A program made the translations under genes and the position numbers. From Trichococcus sp. K1Tr (GTDB lineage Bacteria > Bacillota > Bacilli > Lactobacillales > Aerococcaceae), in the NCBI RefSeq assembly GCF_028309625.1, contig NZ_JAQMHR010000002.1:1-64000 (forward strand): a stretch of 64,000 bases of DNA, given 5' to 3'. Within the stretch, counting starts at the first letter, position 1. Every line of letters starts with the position of its first letter. Below are positions 7,088-16,571 of this stretch, in pieces. The notes under the pieces are model-generated. The model was not told the origin of the DNA. It made no database searches and worked only from the letters and a program-made list of their open reading frames with translations.

Positions 7088-7606
7088 ATGGCAATCACAC
7101 TGAAAAAATGCGGCATCGAGGACTTGGCGGATCTTCAAGCAATCGGCATCGAAACGTTCACGGACACGTTCGCGGCCCACAACACGCCGGAAGACTTGCA
7201 GGCTTATTTGGAAAAAGCCTACGATCCGGAAAAGCTGAAGGCGGAGCTTTCAACTGAAGGTTCGATTTTCTATTTTCTGTACGACGGGGAGGAACTTGCA
7301 GGCTACATGAAGTTCAATGTCGAGGCAGCCCTGACGGAAGAGATGGATGCTGATTCATTGGAAGTGGAGCGGATCTACATCCGGCCGGGTTTCAAGCGCA
7401 GAGGGCTCGGGAAATATCTGATCGACAAAGCGATTGAAACCGCGCGCACTCAAGGCAAGCAACTGATCTGGCTGGGCGTCTGGGAACACAATGCGAATGC
7501 CATCGCTTTTTATGAAAAAATGGGCTTCGTCCACACCGGCGCGCATTCGTTCTTTATGGGCGACGATGAACAAACCGACTTCATCATGACGAAAAAACTG
7601 GGCTGA
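7088..7606 (+). CDS. paiA: GNAT N-acetyltransferase, PaiA-like (spermidine/spermine)
   Basis: The 172-aa protein matches Bacillus subtilis PaiA in length and in landmarks: ERIYIRPGFKRRGLGK (acetyl-CoA loop), IWLGVWEHNANAIAFYEKMGF and GAHSFFMGDDEQTD. PaiA acetylates polyamines and limits their toxicity in the cytoplasm. It is co-transcribed with the MarR regulator upstream, so polyamine or related stress control is likely. The symbol is given by family resemblance; substrate is inferred. Confidence 0.85.
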   Translation: MAITLKKCGIEDLADLQAIGIETFTDTFAAHNTPEDLQAYLEKAYDPEKLKAELSTEGSIFYFLYDGEELAGYMKFNVEAALTEEMDADSLEVERIYIRPGFKRRGLGKYLIDKAIETARTQGKQLIWLGVWEHNANAIAFYEKMGFVHTGAHSFFMGDDEQTDFIMTKKLG

Positions 7607-7623
7607 CCAGCATACAAAAAAAC

Positions 7624-7652
7624 CATCGCCGGGTTGGGGGCGATGTTTTTTT
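7624..7652. terminator. Bidirectional terminator between paiA and the RpiR gene
   Basis: CATCGCC and GGCGATG form the stem. A T-run follows on the plus strand and an A-run precedes it, so it can end paiA (+) and the RpiR gene (-). Confidence 0.8.
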
Positions 7653-7654
7653 GC

Positions 7655-7790
7655 GGTTGCTCTTTACATTGGAGGAGTAAAGAAGTGAAAAAGAGTAAAA
7701 AGATTGTTTAATTGGCTTGTCTTTATAATAGGCTCCACGTGTGAAAAAGACATGAAGAAAATCTAACTTATTTTTGCTGTTTTAACGGAT
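7655..7790. repeat. 130-bp direct repeat, copy 1
   Basis: The block matches 10832-10962 along its length (for example GGAGGAGTAAAGAA, AGAGTAAAAAGATTGTT and TATAATAG in the same order), with small indels. The two copies flank the RpiR/SemiSWEET/GH1 cassette in the same orientation. In both copies GGAGGAGTAAAGAA precedes codons like AAG AGT AAA AAG ATT GTT, so it could be the decayed start of a small gene. Confidence 0.75.
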
Positions 7791-7805
7791 AAAACTGATA
7801 TTTTA

Positions 7806-8699
7806 TCATCTAGAAACATGATCCTCTTCCTTGATAATATCCACTGTTGAGGATCGGCCGGCTTCGATCATCTTGGAAGTGCTGATCCGCAGCTGCAGGT
7901 TGGCATCGTAATCGAGCGCGAAGATGCAGGAATAGAGCACGTCCAGAAGGTACACAATGGCACTGTCGGTGGAGAAGGTGGCGATTTTTGAATAGAGCTT
8001 CTCCCGTGTGCAGATTCTGAGCACGCAATCCGCAAGCCGGGCGGTCGTATTGTCCCCGATATTGGTGATGGCAATGATGGGGATCTTGTTCGCTTTTAAA
8101 TATTGGATCGTCTCGTTCAATATCGTGGTTTCTCCGGAATAGGAGACGATGATCGCGCAGGAGGAAGAATCCGCCAGGTGCGCCTTGAAGATCGTTTCGC
8201 CCTGCAGCAAGCAGATGTCCACCCGTTTTTTGATCCGCGACATGTTGTGCTGGAATTCCTGCGTGATCAACAGGTTGTTGCTGACTGCAAAAAGACTGGT
8301 ATAGGAAGACTTCCGGATGATCTGGATGGCCTTCTGCAGGTCGTCATGGGTGATCAGCGACAAGGTGTCATCGATGGATTCCTTTTCCAAGGCAGCAATT
8401 TTACTTGCAATCGACATGATGGTATCATTACGTTGAAAAGGCAGGTTGGCGTTTATTTCACTGAAATGTTTCTGCAAATATTCTTCTTCTTTCAAGAAGG
8501 CTTCCTTCAAATCGCTCCAACCGCTGAAGTTCATCTTATGGGCAATCCTTACCAATGTGGAAGGGGAAGTATATGTCGCTTCGGCAATCTCTTTGGTGGT
8601 CATTTCCTGGATTGCCGCTTTTTTCTCCAATATATAAGTTACTATCTTTTGTTCGCTGTTCGAGAAATCAAAATTCTCCAGCCGTTCTCTGATAAGCAT
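7806..8699 (-). CDS. RpiR family transcriptional regulator (HTH + SIS)
   Basis: The 297-aa protein has an N-terminal RpiR helix-turn-helix (about residues 1-77, with TTKEIAEATYTSPSTLVRIA) and a C-terminal SIS sugar-phosphate-binding domain (about 110-250; SNNLLI, SYSGETT, ITNIGDNTTARLAD). Such regulators sense phosphosugars. It is divergent from the SemiSWEET and 6-phospho-beta-glucosidase genes, so it most likely controls that pair. Start ATG is preceded by GGAGG. Confidence 0.9.
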   Translation of the reverse strand: MLIRERLENFDFSNSEQKIVTYILEKKAAIQEMTTKEIAEATYTSPSTLVRIAHKMNFSGWSDLKEAFLKEEEYLQKHFSEINANLPFQRNDTIMSIASKIAALEKESIDDTLSLITHDDLQKAIQIIRKSSYTSLFAVSNNLLITQEFQHNMSRIKKRVDICLLQGETIFKAHLADSSSCAIIVSYSGETTILNETIQYLKANKIPIIAITNIGDNTTARLADCVLRICTREKLYSKIATFSTDSAIVYLLDVLYSCIFALDYDANLQLRISTSKMIEAGRSSTVDIIKEEDHVSR

Positions 8700-8794
8700 C
8701 TGAATCCTCCACTCGTGTTTCTTCTGGACCTCTAGACCATCCTATCATATTTGAGAATGTTATTTGATAATCCAGAGCAAAAAAATGGGGAATT

Positions 8795-8854
8795 TGTAAA
8801 CGTTGTTACGGAGTGCCTGGAAGTTATTGTTTATGTTTATCTATCCATTATAAT
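8795..8854 (+). promoter_or_regulatory. SemiSWEET-bgl promoter with cre-like site
   Basis: -35 TTGTTT (8827-8832) and -10 TATAAT (8849-8854) are 16 bp apart. Upstream, TGTAAACGTTGTTA (8795-8808) matches 12 of 14 positions of the CcpA cre consensus, pointing to catabolite control. Confidence 0.6.
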
Positions 8855-8918
8855 CGAGTTGTAAAAGATTGTAGCCGTTTTCTGAGTCGCACAGCTATAT
8901 CAATTAGGAGGAGAAATA

Positions 8919-10609
<1,691 letters not shown>

Positions 10610-10622
10610 ATTGCATACATGA

Positions 10623-10662
10623 AAAAGCTCAGCGGGATCGCGATATCCCGCTGAGCTTTTTT
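10623..10662 (+). terminator. Terminator after the GH1 gene
   Basis: AGCTCAGCGGGAT pairs with ATCCCGCTGAGCT, followed by a T-run. Confidence 0.9.
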
Positions 10663-10700
10663 GTATTCGGTAATGTTGGCCGTATAAGCCGGTGGGCTCT

Positions 10701-10735
10701 CCAACTCCGGCCAACCAACCGTTCACCGGAGCTGG
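10701..10735. repeat. CTCCGG hairpin repeat unit
   Basis: CCAACTCCGG (10701-10710) and CCGGAGCTGG (10726-10735) form a stem with one mismatch. It belongs to the same family as units at 4011, 32915, 34355, 44478 and 49333. Confidence 0.75.
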
Positions 10736-10792
10736 CACCCTAGACAGCCTATTAGGATCCGCAAAGGAATCCAGCCAACTACGCAAAAAGAA

Positions 10793-10822
10793 CAAAAAAA
10801 CCACCGCTCAAAAGAGCGGTGG
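10793..10822 (-). terminator. Minus-strand terminator without an obvious gene
   Basis: CCACCGCTC/GAGCGGTGG form a perfect 9-bp stem whose T-run is on the minus strand. No minus-strand gene precedes it; the region read into it is the direct repeat at 10832-10962. Confidence 0.7.
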
Positions 10823-10831
10823 CATAAAGGA

Positions 10832-10962
10832 GTTGTTCTTTACTTTGGAGGAGTAAAGAAGAAGAGTAAAAAGATTGTTGTGATTGGCCTATCTGTATAA
10901 TAGTCCTCAATTGTGAAGATAATATGAAGAAATCCTACTTTATTTTGGTTATTTTAGCACTA
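10832..10962. repeat. 130-bp direct repeat, copy 2
   Basis: This copy is homologous to 7655-7790 in the same orientation and ends the interval that holds the RpiR/SemiSWEET/GH1 cassette. It lies upstream of mgsA and may contribute a -10 (TATAAT, near 10897). Confidence 0.75.
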
Positions 10963-11046
10963 AAAAGAAAAATATTGCGACCGGTTCGACCATAAAACCC
11001 GCGAAATGATATACTGTTCTTATAAAAATTGCAGGGAGGAAATCTA

Positions 11047-11466
11047 ATGAAAGTAGCATTAATTGCGCATGACCGTAAAAAGGATTTAATGATTCAATTA
11101 TGTACCGCCTACAAAGCAATCCTGGAAGAGCATGTATTGTTTGCGACCGGTACGACCGGCACCCGTATCATGGAAGCGACCGGATTGAATGTTCACCGTT
11201 TCAAGTCAGGTCCGCTTGGAGGGGATCAACAGATCGGCGCTATGATTTCGGAAAATCAAATGGATCTGGTCATCTTCCTGCGGGACCCGTTGGCCGCTAT
11301 GCCGCATGAACCGGATGTAACCGCTTTGATCCGTTTGAGCGATGTTTATGAAATTCCGTTGGCCACCAATATCGGCACAGCCGAAGTGCTGCTCCGCGGA
11401 CTGGATGCCGGCTTCGTCGATTGGCGCGAATTCTACAATTCGGAAGGCAGCATCGATTTCGGGTAA
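11047..11466 (+). CDS. mgsA: Methylglyoxal synthase
   Basis: The 139-aa protein converts dihydroxyacetone phosphate to methylglyoxal and phosphate, a bypass that relieves sugar-phosphate stress. Catalytic residues align with the E. coli enzyme at a constant offset: D60 (GPLGGD), D80 (FLRDP), H87 and D90 (MPHEPD). The phosphate-binding ATGTTGTR is at 34-41. The start at 11047 follows GGGAGGA; an in-frame upstream start at 11029 would place that site inside the gene. It is transcribed alone, with a strong terminator behind. Confidence 0.95.
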   Translation: MKVALIAHDRKKDLMIQLCTAYKAILEEHVLFATGTTGTRIMEATGLNVHRFKSGPLGGDQQIGAMISENQMDLVIFLRDPLAAMPHEPDVTALIRLSDVYEIPLATNIGTAEVLLRGLDAGFVDWREFYNSEGSIDFG

Positions 11467-11502
11467 GCAAGCAACAGACTAAACGTATGTACACGAAAAA
11501 CT

Positions 11503-11557
11503 AAAAAACGCACCGGATTTTTGGATTATCGTTCCAAAAATTTGGTGCGTTTTTTTG
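11503..11557. terminator. Bidirectional terminator between mgsA and the methionine operon
   Basis: AAAAAACGCACC...GGTGCGTTTTTTT with inner ATTTTTGGA/TCCAAAAAT. It has A- and T-runs on both sides, so it serves mgsA (+) and the amidohydrolase (-). Confidence 0.9.
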
Positions 11558-11561
11558 TGCA

Positions 11562-12749
11562 TTAAAATGGCACTTTCAAGTAGGACAGCGCATAAGAAAT
11601 ATGCAGTTCGGTAGCGATGGCCAAGCCTTTTTCGTCGATGTCAAATTTCTCGTGATGATGTCCGTAGGCTGTCTCTTCGCTGCTCTGCGTGCCGATGAAG
11701 CAGTAGACTCCGGGCGCTACCGCCAAGTAATCCGCAAAGTCATCGGCGCCCATGCTTTTCGGGCTGTCGGTGATGACGTTTTCGAGGCCGACGATGTCCG
11801 TGGCGACCCGGATTGCATGGTTGGCTGCTTGGATGTCATTGATCAGCGGGGCCGCGGCATCGTAGTTGGAGAATTCGATGGTTGTTCGGTGCGCATCCGA
11901 AACATTCCGGGCGATCCTTTCCACAGCCTCCAACACTTGTACACGGACTTCGTGGCTGAAGGTGCGGACAGTGCCTTCGATCTCGGCTTCGTTGGCGATG
12001 ATGTTGTAGTTCGTTCCCGCACGCAATACCCCGATGCCGACGACGACTTCATCTGTCGGCTTCACTTCCCGAGCGACAATCGTCTGCAGTTCCGTGACGA
12101 TGGCGGCTGCGCTGACCAAAGCGTCGCGCCCCAGATCCGGACGCGAGACATGTCCGCTCTTGCCGAAAACTTTGATCTTGAAGATGTCGCAGGACGCGTT
12201 GGAAGGGCCCGGTGTAGCGACGATTTTACCCACTTGCGTGCCGGATTGCAGATGGATGCCGAAGACATGGTCGATGTTGTCGATAAAGCCGCCGCGCACG
12301 AATTGGCGCGCACCGGCGCCGATTTCCTCGGCTGGCTGGAAGGCGAATTGGATCGTTCCGGCAAATTCACTCTGATGTTCCTTCAGGATTTTCAGCGCGC
12401 CCAACAGGGAAGCCGTATGCCCATCGTGTCCGCAGGCATGGTTGAACCCGGGATTGACGGAAGCGTAGGGTTTGTCTGTCTCATCAGGCAAAGGCAGTGC
12501 ATCGATATCGGCGCGGAGCAAGATGGTTTTTCCTGCTCCTTTTCCGCCAATCAAGGTGGCTAAGATGCCTGTCTCTCCGACATTGATGTAGGGCACGCCG
12601 ATTTCTTCGACTTCTTCCTTGATGCGTTGAATCGTTTCGAATTCCTTCAGGCTCGGTTCCGGATGACGATGGAAATGGCGGCGCAGGGCGATAATGTAGT
12701 CGTAGATATCGGTAACTTCTTCATGGATCTGTTTTTGGTTTATTGTCAT
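11562..12749 (-). CDS. M20 family amidohydrolase (N-acyl amino acid hydrolase type)
   Basis: The 395-aa protein shows the M20D metal-site motifs: HRHPEPS, ACGHDGH and FQPAEEIGAGA, and a late GADDFADY. Relatives cut N-acyl amino acids such as N-acetylated or hippurate-like substrates. The start at 12749 follows AAGGAGG; an upstream in-frame start (12848) would read through the non-coding hairpin and is unlikely. It is the last gene of the metNIQ operon, so its natural substrate may be an N-acyl methionine; that is inference from context. Confidence 0.88.
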   Translation of the reverse strand: MTINQKQIHEEVTDIYDYIIALRRHFHRHPEPSLKEFETIQRIKEEVEEIGVPYINVGETGILATLIGGKGAGKTILLRADIDALPLPDETDKPYASVNPGFNHACGHDGHTASLLGALKILKEHQSEFAGTIQFAFQPAEEIGAGARQFVRGGFIDNIDHVFGIHLQSGTQVGKIVATPGPSNASCDIFKIKVFGKSGHVSRPDLGRDALVSAAAIVTELQTIVAREVKPTDEVVVGIGVLRAGTNYNIIANEAEIEGTVRTFSHEVRVQVLEAVERIARNVSDAHRTTIEFSNYDAAAPLINDIQAANHAIRVATDIVGLENVITDSPKSMGADDFADYLAVAPGVYCFIGTQSSEETAYGHHHEKFDIDEKGLAIATELHISYALSYLKVPF

Positions 12750-13083
12750 AAGGTTTCCTCCTTGGATCTGTATAGTAAAGGGGCTGTGGGCAAATGGCCC
12801 AAGCCCCTCGAAATGGTTTGCTTTTCTGATAAAGTTGGCTAGCTTCACGGGTTAGCCCTTCGGAAAGGATAAAGGAACCCCTTGTCTCTGCGAGCCAAGG
12901 ATACTATTCGACTAACCTGCTGACGCAGGAAGTCTCTCAGCATATTGCGCTCTACGATGCTCAGTTGCATGGGACTCTAAGGGATTCATCCCTTAGAGTC
13001 CCAGTGCAAGGTGACCGTAGGGAACGTTGCGTGGCTCGATTTCCTAAATTTCTTTCAGGGCTGAACGAACCCGTTCAGCTTTT
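12750..13083 (-). other. Structured intercistronic spacer in the methionine operon
   Basis: This 334-bp spacer separates the last metQ gene from the amidohydrolase and has no gene. It holds a perfect 15-bp hairpin (12970-12984 / 12989-13003, loop TTCA), a second hairpin AGGGGCT...AGCCCCT (about 12778-12808) just upstream of the amidohydrolase ribosome site, and an outer pairing GAGCCA (12899) / TGGCTC (13034). No T-run follows either hairpin on the minus strand, so neither looks like a terminator. The fold may set relative expression or mRNA processing. Confidence 0.6.
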
Positions 13084-13941
13084 CTATTTTGCTTCGTTCC
13101 AAACCGGGAATTGTGAGCCTTTCGATGATTCTTCGATGACTTTGGCCGTTCCTTCGGATTGATAGTAGGCTACGATTGTTTGGAAGACTTCGTTGTCGAC
13201 ATTTTCGGAGAGTGCCGCAATGACGTTGTAATAAGGTTTTGAGTCTTCCGTAACCGGTTCAAGGAAGACGGCATCTTCACTCGGGATGAAGCCGGCATCC
13301 ACGGCCATGCCGCTGTTGATGACAGAAGCGGTCACGTCCTGCAAAGCGCGGGCAGTCTGATTGGATTCAAGTGTCTGGAACTGCAGGTTCAATCTGTTTT
13401 CGACGACATCTTCGGTTGTCGGAACCAAACCGGCCGCAGTGTCAAGCTTGATCAGTCCAGCTGTCTGAAGCAGGATCAAAGCCCGTCCTTCGTTGGAGAC
13501 GTCGTTCGGGATGGCGATTGTGTCGCCGTCCTTCAGTTCGTTGATGGTTGTGATTTTTTCGGAATAAAGTCCTAAGGGAGCCATTACTGTATAGCCGATG
13601 GTCGTCAATTCCGTTCCATGATCTCTGTTGTAGTTGTCCATGAAGATCTCTGTCTGGAAAGAACTCAGATCGATTTCACCTTCGGCCAAGGCATTGTTAG
13701 GGGTTGTGTAGTCGGTGAATTTGACCAGTTCGACTTCGATGTTCTCTTTTTCTTTCAGCTCTTCGATGACGTAATCCCAAGGCTCGTTGACTTCGCCGAC
13801 GACGCCCAATGTGACTGTGACGGGTTCATTCGCTTCGGCAGAGCTTGCGTCGCTGGAGGAATCGGAGGCGGCGTTGCCGCAAGCGGCAAGGAAAAGGCTG
13901 GCTGAAAGGGTAAAGGTTGCTAGAAATGGCTTATTTTTCAT
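13084..13941 (-). CDS. metQ: MetQ-type substrate-binding lipoprotein (paralogue 1)
   Basis: The 285-aa protein has a lipoprotein signal (lipobox LAAC, C21) and the NLPA/MetQ fold, with landmarks TIAIPNDVSNEGRALILLQ and DAGFIPSEDA. It would catch methionine (or a derivative) outside the membrane for the MetNI transporter. It is the most divergent of three tandem paralogues, so its ligand may differ from the other two. Ribosome site AAGGAG precedes the ATG. Confidence 0.9.
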   Translation of the reverse strand: MKNKPFLATFTLSASLFLAACGNAASDSSSDASSAEANEPVTVTLGVVGEVNEPWDYVIEELKEKENIEVELVKFTDYTTPNNALAEGEIDLSSFQTEIFMDNYNRDHGTELTTIGYTVMAPLGLYSEKITTINELKDGDTIAIPNDVSNEGRALILLQTAGLIKLDTAAGLVPTTEDVVENRLNLQFQTLESNQTARALQDVTASVINSGMAVDAGFIPSEDAVFLEPVTEDSKPYYNVIAALSENVDNEVFQTIVAYYQSEGTAKVIEESSKGSQFPVWNEAK

Positions 13942-13969
13942 CAGTAAAGGGCTCCTTTGTATATAAAGA

Positions 13970-14014
13970 TAGCATCAAGAGCGGCGCGAAAAGAAACGCA
14001 CCGGCTTGATGCTA
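13970..14014 (-). other. Intercistronic hairpin between two metQ genes
   Basis: TAGCATCAAG (13970-13979) pairs perfectly with CTTGATGCTA (14005-14014), with further GCG/CGC pairs inside. There is no T-run. It may act as a processing or stabilising element. Confidence 0.6.
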
Positions 14015-14060
14015 CTCGTAAATTTAGTATGTTTTCAGGCTGGGGAAGAAAGGCTTTCGC

Positions 14061-14924
14061 TTAGTCCCAAACAGGGATATCAGTGTTAGCAGTAGTTTCT
14101 GCGATCAAAGCTTTTGTTGCTTCCGTTTGGTATTCCGCTACAACTTTTTTGTAGACTTCATTGTCAACGTCTTCTGCACGGGCCGCTACAACGTTTTTGT
14201 AGATGTCCAAGACTTCTTGGATGTTGTCTGTATCCAAGTAAAGGGCGTCTTCAGTCGGTACAAGTCCAGCGTCGACGGCGAAGTTGGTGTTGATGACTGC
14301 AGCGCCTGCATCTTCAAGCGAACGTGGCAGTTGTGCAGCATCCAATTCTTCGATGTTCAGGTTCTTAGGATTTTCGATGATGTCGTTTACTGTTGGTGTT
14401 GTGCCTGTTGCGTTGTCCAAAGTGATCAAATCAATGGCTTGCAACAGCAACAAAGCGCGTCCGCCGTTGGTTACGTCATTCGGGATTGCGATCGTGTCGC
14501 CGTCTTGAATTTCGTTGTAATCTGTATAATTGTTAGAATAGATTCCCAATGGAGAAACAAAAGTGAATCCGATCGGTGTCAAGTCTGCGTCGTTGTTTGC
14601 GTTGTAGTTTTCCAGGAAGGCTACGTGCTGGAATGCGTTTAAGTCGAGTTCACCGTTATCCAAGGCGATGTTTGGTTGGTTGTAATCAGTGAATTTGACG
14701 ATTTCAAGATCGATGTTTTGGTCTTCCAGACGCTCTGCGACGGCTTCCCAAATTTCGACAGCGGATTCGCTGACCAGACCGATTTTGACTGTAGTTGGCT
14801 CTGTTGCAACTGTGCTGCTTGACTCTACAGCGGATGAATCAGCGGTTGTTCCGCCGTTTCCGCATGCTGCCAGGAATAATGAAGCTGAAAGGACTAGGCC
14901 ACCAAATAATTTACTCTTTTTCAT
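14061..14924 (-). CDS. metQ: MetQ-type substrate-binding lipoprotein (paralogue 2)
   Basis: The 287-aa lipoprotein has lipobox LAAC (C21), then a short Ser/Thr-rich linker and the NLPA domain (LNAFQHVAFL, IAIPNDVTNGGRALLLLQ). It closely resembles the neighbour at 15003, sharing long identical stretches, which indicates tandem duplication. The role is methionine capture for MetNI. The start follows GGAGG. Confidence 0.92.
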   Translation of the reverse strand: MKKSKLFGGLVLSASLFLAACGNGGTTADSSAVESSSTVATEPTTVKIGLVSESAVEIWEAVAERLEDQNIDLEIVKFTDYNQPNIALDNGELDLNAFQHVAFLENYNANNDADLTPIGFTFVSPLGIYSNNYTDYNEIQDGDTIAIPNDVTNGGRALLLLQAIDLITLDNATGTTPTVNDIIENPKNLNIEELDAAQLPRSLEDAGAAVINTNFAVDAGLVPTEDALYLDTDNIQEVLDIYKNVVAARAEDVDNEVYKKVVAEYQTEATKALIAETTANTDIPVWD

Positions 14925-15002
14925 ATGAATTTCCTCCGATTTGTTTTTTATATTTTTACATCACGTCTGCAAACGTGATTTTTGTAAACAAGTGAATGGG
15001 TC

Positions 15003-15857
15003 TTACTGTTCCCAAGCAGGTACGTCGTTGCCGGCTGTGACATCATCCAAGAGCGCTGCTGTTTCAGATGTTTGGTATTCCGCAACGACTTGTTTGTAGG
15101 TTTCATTGTCAACATCTTCAGAACGTGCCGCTACGATGTTTTTGTAGACGTCCGCAACACTTGCGATGTTGTCGGTATCCAAGAAGAGTGCATCTTCTTT
15201 CGGATTCAGACCGGAATCGGTAGCGTAGTTTGTATTGATGACTGCTGCATCAACATCCTGAAGGGAGCGTGCGATTTGCGCTGCATCCAATTCTTCAAAG
15301 CTGATATTCTTCGGGTTTTCGATGATATCATTGACTGTCGGTGTCGTTCCTTTTGCTTCATCGACTTTGATCAAGCCGATTGCTTGTAATAATAGAAGTG
15401 CGCGTCCGCCGTTGGTAACGTCGTTAGGGATGGCGATTCTGGCATCCTCGGCAATGTCGGCATAGTCGGTCACTTTTTCGGAGTACAGACCAAGTGGAGA
15501 AACATAAGTGAAGCCGATTGGAGTCAGATCCGACTCGTTGTTGGCGTTGAAATCTTCAAGATAAGCCACGTGCTGGAATGCGTTCAGGTCGATGTCGCCA
15601 TTTTCCAATGCAACGTTAGGCTGCACGTAGTCGCCGAATTGGACGATTTCCAATTCGATTCCTTTGGCTTCCAAACGGCTGGCTACATCTTCCCAGACTT
15701 CGACTTCGACTTCGCTGACTACGCCGATCTTCACTGTTTCAGCTTCTGAAGCGGCCGTGTCCGCTGCTGAGTCCGTGTTCGAGTCGCTGCTTCCGCAAGC
15801 TGCCAAAAATAAGGTAAGTGCTGCAACACCTGAGAATAATACGTTTTTCTTTTTCAT
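15003..15857 (-). CDS. metQ: MetQ-type substrate-binding lipoprotein (paralogue 3)
   Basis: The 284-aa lipoprotein has lipobox LAAC (C21), LNAFQHVAYL and IAIPNDVTNGGRALLLLQ. It is the binding-protein gene closest to metI and so the likely ancestral copy. Together with paralogues 1 and 2 it gives one permease a choice of three receptors. The ribosome site is GGAGG. Confidence 0.92.
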   Translation of the reverse strand: MKKKNVLFSGVAALTLFLAACGSSDSNTDSAADTAASEAETVKIGVVSEVEVEVWEDVASRLEAKGIELEIVQFGDYVQPNVALENGDIDLNAFQHVAYLEDFNANNESDLTPIGFTYVSPLGLYSEKVTDYADIAEDARIAIPNDVTNGGRALLLLQAIGLIKVDEAKGTTPTVNDIIENPKNISFEELDAAQIARSLQDVDAAVINTNYATDSGLNPKEDALFLDTDNIASVADVYKNIVAARSEDVDNETYKQVVAEYQTSETAALLDDVTAGNDVPAWEQ

Positions 15858-15890
15858 GATTTGTTTCCTCCGATTTTGTTTTTTTATTTG

Positions 15891-16571
15891 TTAATGACTT
15901 ACTTTCTTTACCAAGGCATTTCCGATGGCTTGGCTGATGAATACGATGATCAGGATGATGATGGTTGCGACCAAGGTCACGTCGTTCTGGAATCGATTGT
16001 AGCCGCGGGTGATGGCCAGGTTACCCAAGCCGCCTCCGCCGATGGCTCCAGCCATTGCTGTCAAACCGATCAGGTTGATGATCGTTACGGATGATACGCG
16101 GATGATGCCTGGCAACCCTTCCTTCAGGTAGACGCGGAAGATGATTTCCCAAGGGCTGGCACCCATTGATTGGGCCGCCTCGATGACGCCGGGATCGACT
16201 TCTACCAGTGCGTTTTGAATCTGACGGGCGTAGAAGGGAACCGTCGCTACCACTAGTGGCACGATCGATGCGGTCGTGCCGATCGAAGTGCCGACCACGA
16301 ACCGTGTGAACGGTACGATCAGGGCCATCAGGATGATGAAGGGCAGCGAACGGAAGATGTTGACCAGCTTATCCAAAATGCTGTACAGGTGTTTGTTCGC
16401 CAGGATGCCACCATCTTGTGTGACCAGTAAGATGACGCCCAGGATGACGCCAAGCCCACCGGCGATCAGTCCGGCGATGAGTGTCATGTATAAGGTTTCC
16501 CATGTGCTCAGGAGCACTTCATCCCAAATCTCAGAGACGTTTGGGAGAAATGTTGTCATGAATGTGTTCAT
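15891..16571 (-). CDS. metI: Methionine ABC transporter permease
   Basis: The 226-aa membrane protein has about five transmembrane helices and the ABC permease EAA loop (EAAQSMGASPWEIIFRVYL). The ATG overlaps the metN stop by four bases (ATGA), which implies translational coupling. It forms the channel of the MetNIQ importer. Confidence 0.95.
   Translation of the reverse strand: MNTFMTTFLPNVSEIWDEVLLSTWETLYMTLIAGLIAGGLGVILGVILLVTQDGGILANKHLYSILDKLVNIFRSLPFIILMALIVPFTRFVVGTSIGTTASIVPLVVATVPFYARQIQNALVEVDPGVIEAAQSMGASPWEIIFRVYLKEGLPGIIRVSSVTIINLIGLTAMAGAIGGGGLGNLAITRGYNRFQNDVTLVATIIILIIVFISQAIGNALVKKVSH

Noticed and set aside
11601-12563. 320-aa frame antisense to the amidohydrolase
   Set aside because: It is a codon-bias shadow of the M20 gene, like the other long antisense frames over walK and the GH1 gene.
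14941-15002. Hairpin TCACGT/ACGTGA between two metQ genes as a terminator
   Set aside because: Its T-run is on the plus strand, opposite to the operon, and no plus-strand gene precedes it.
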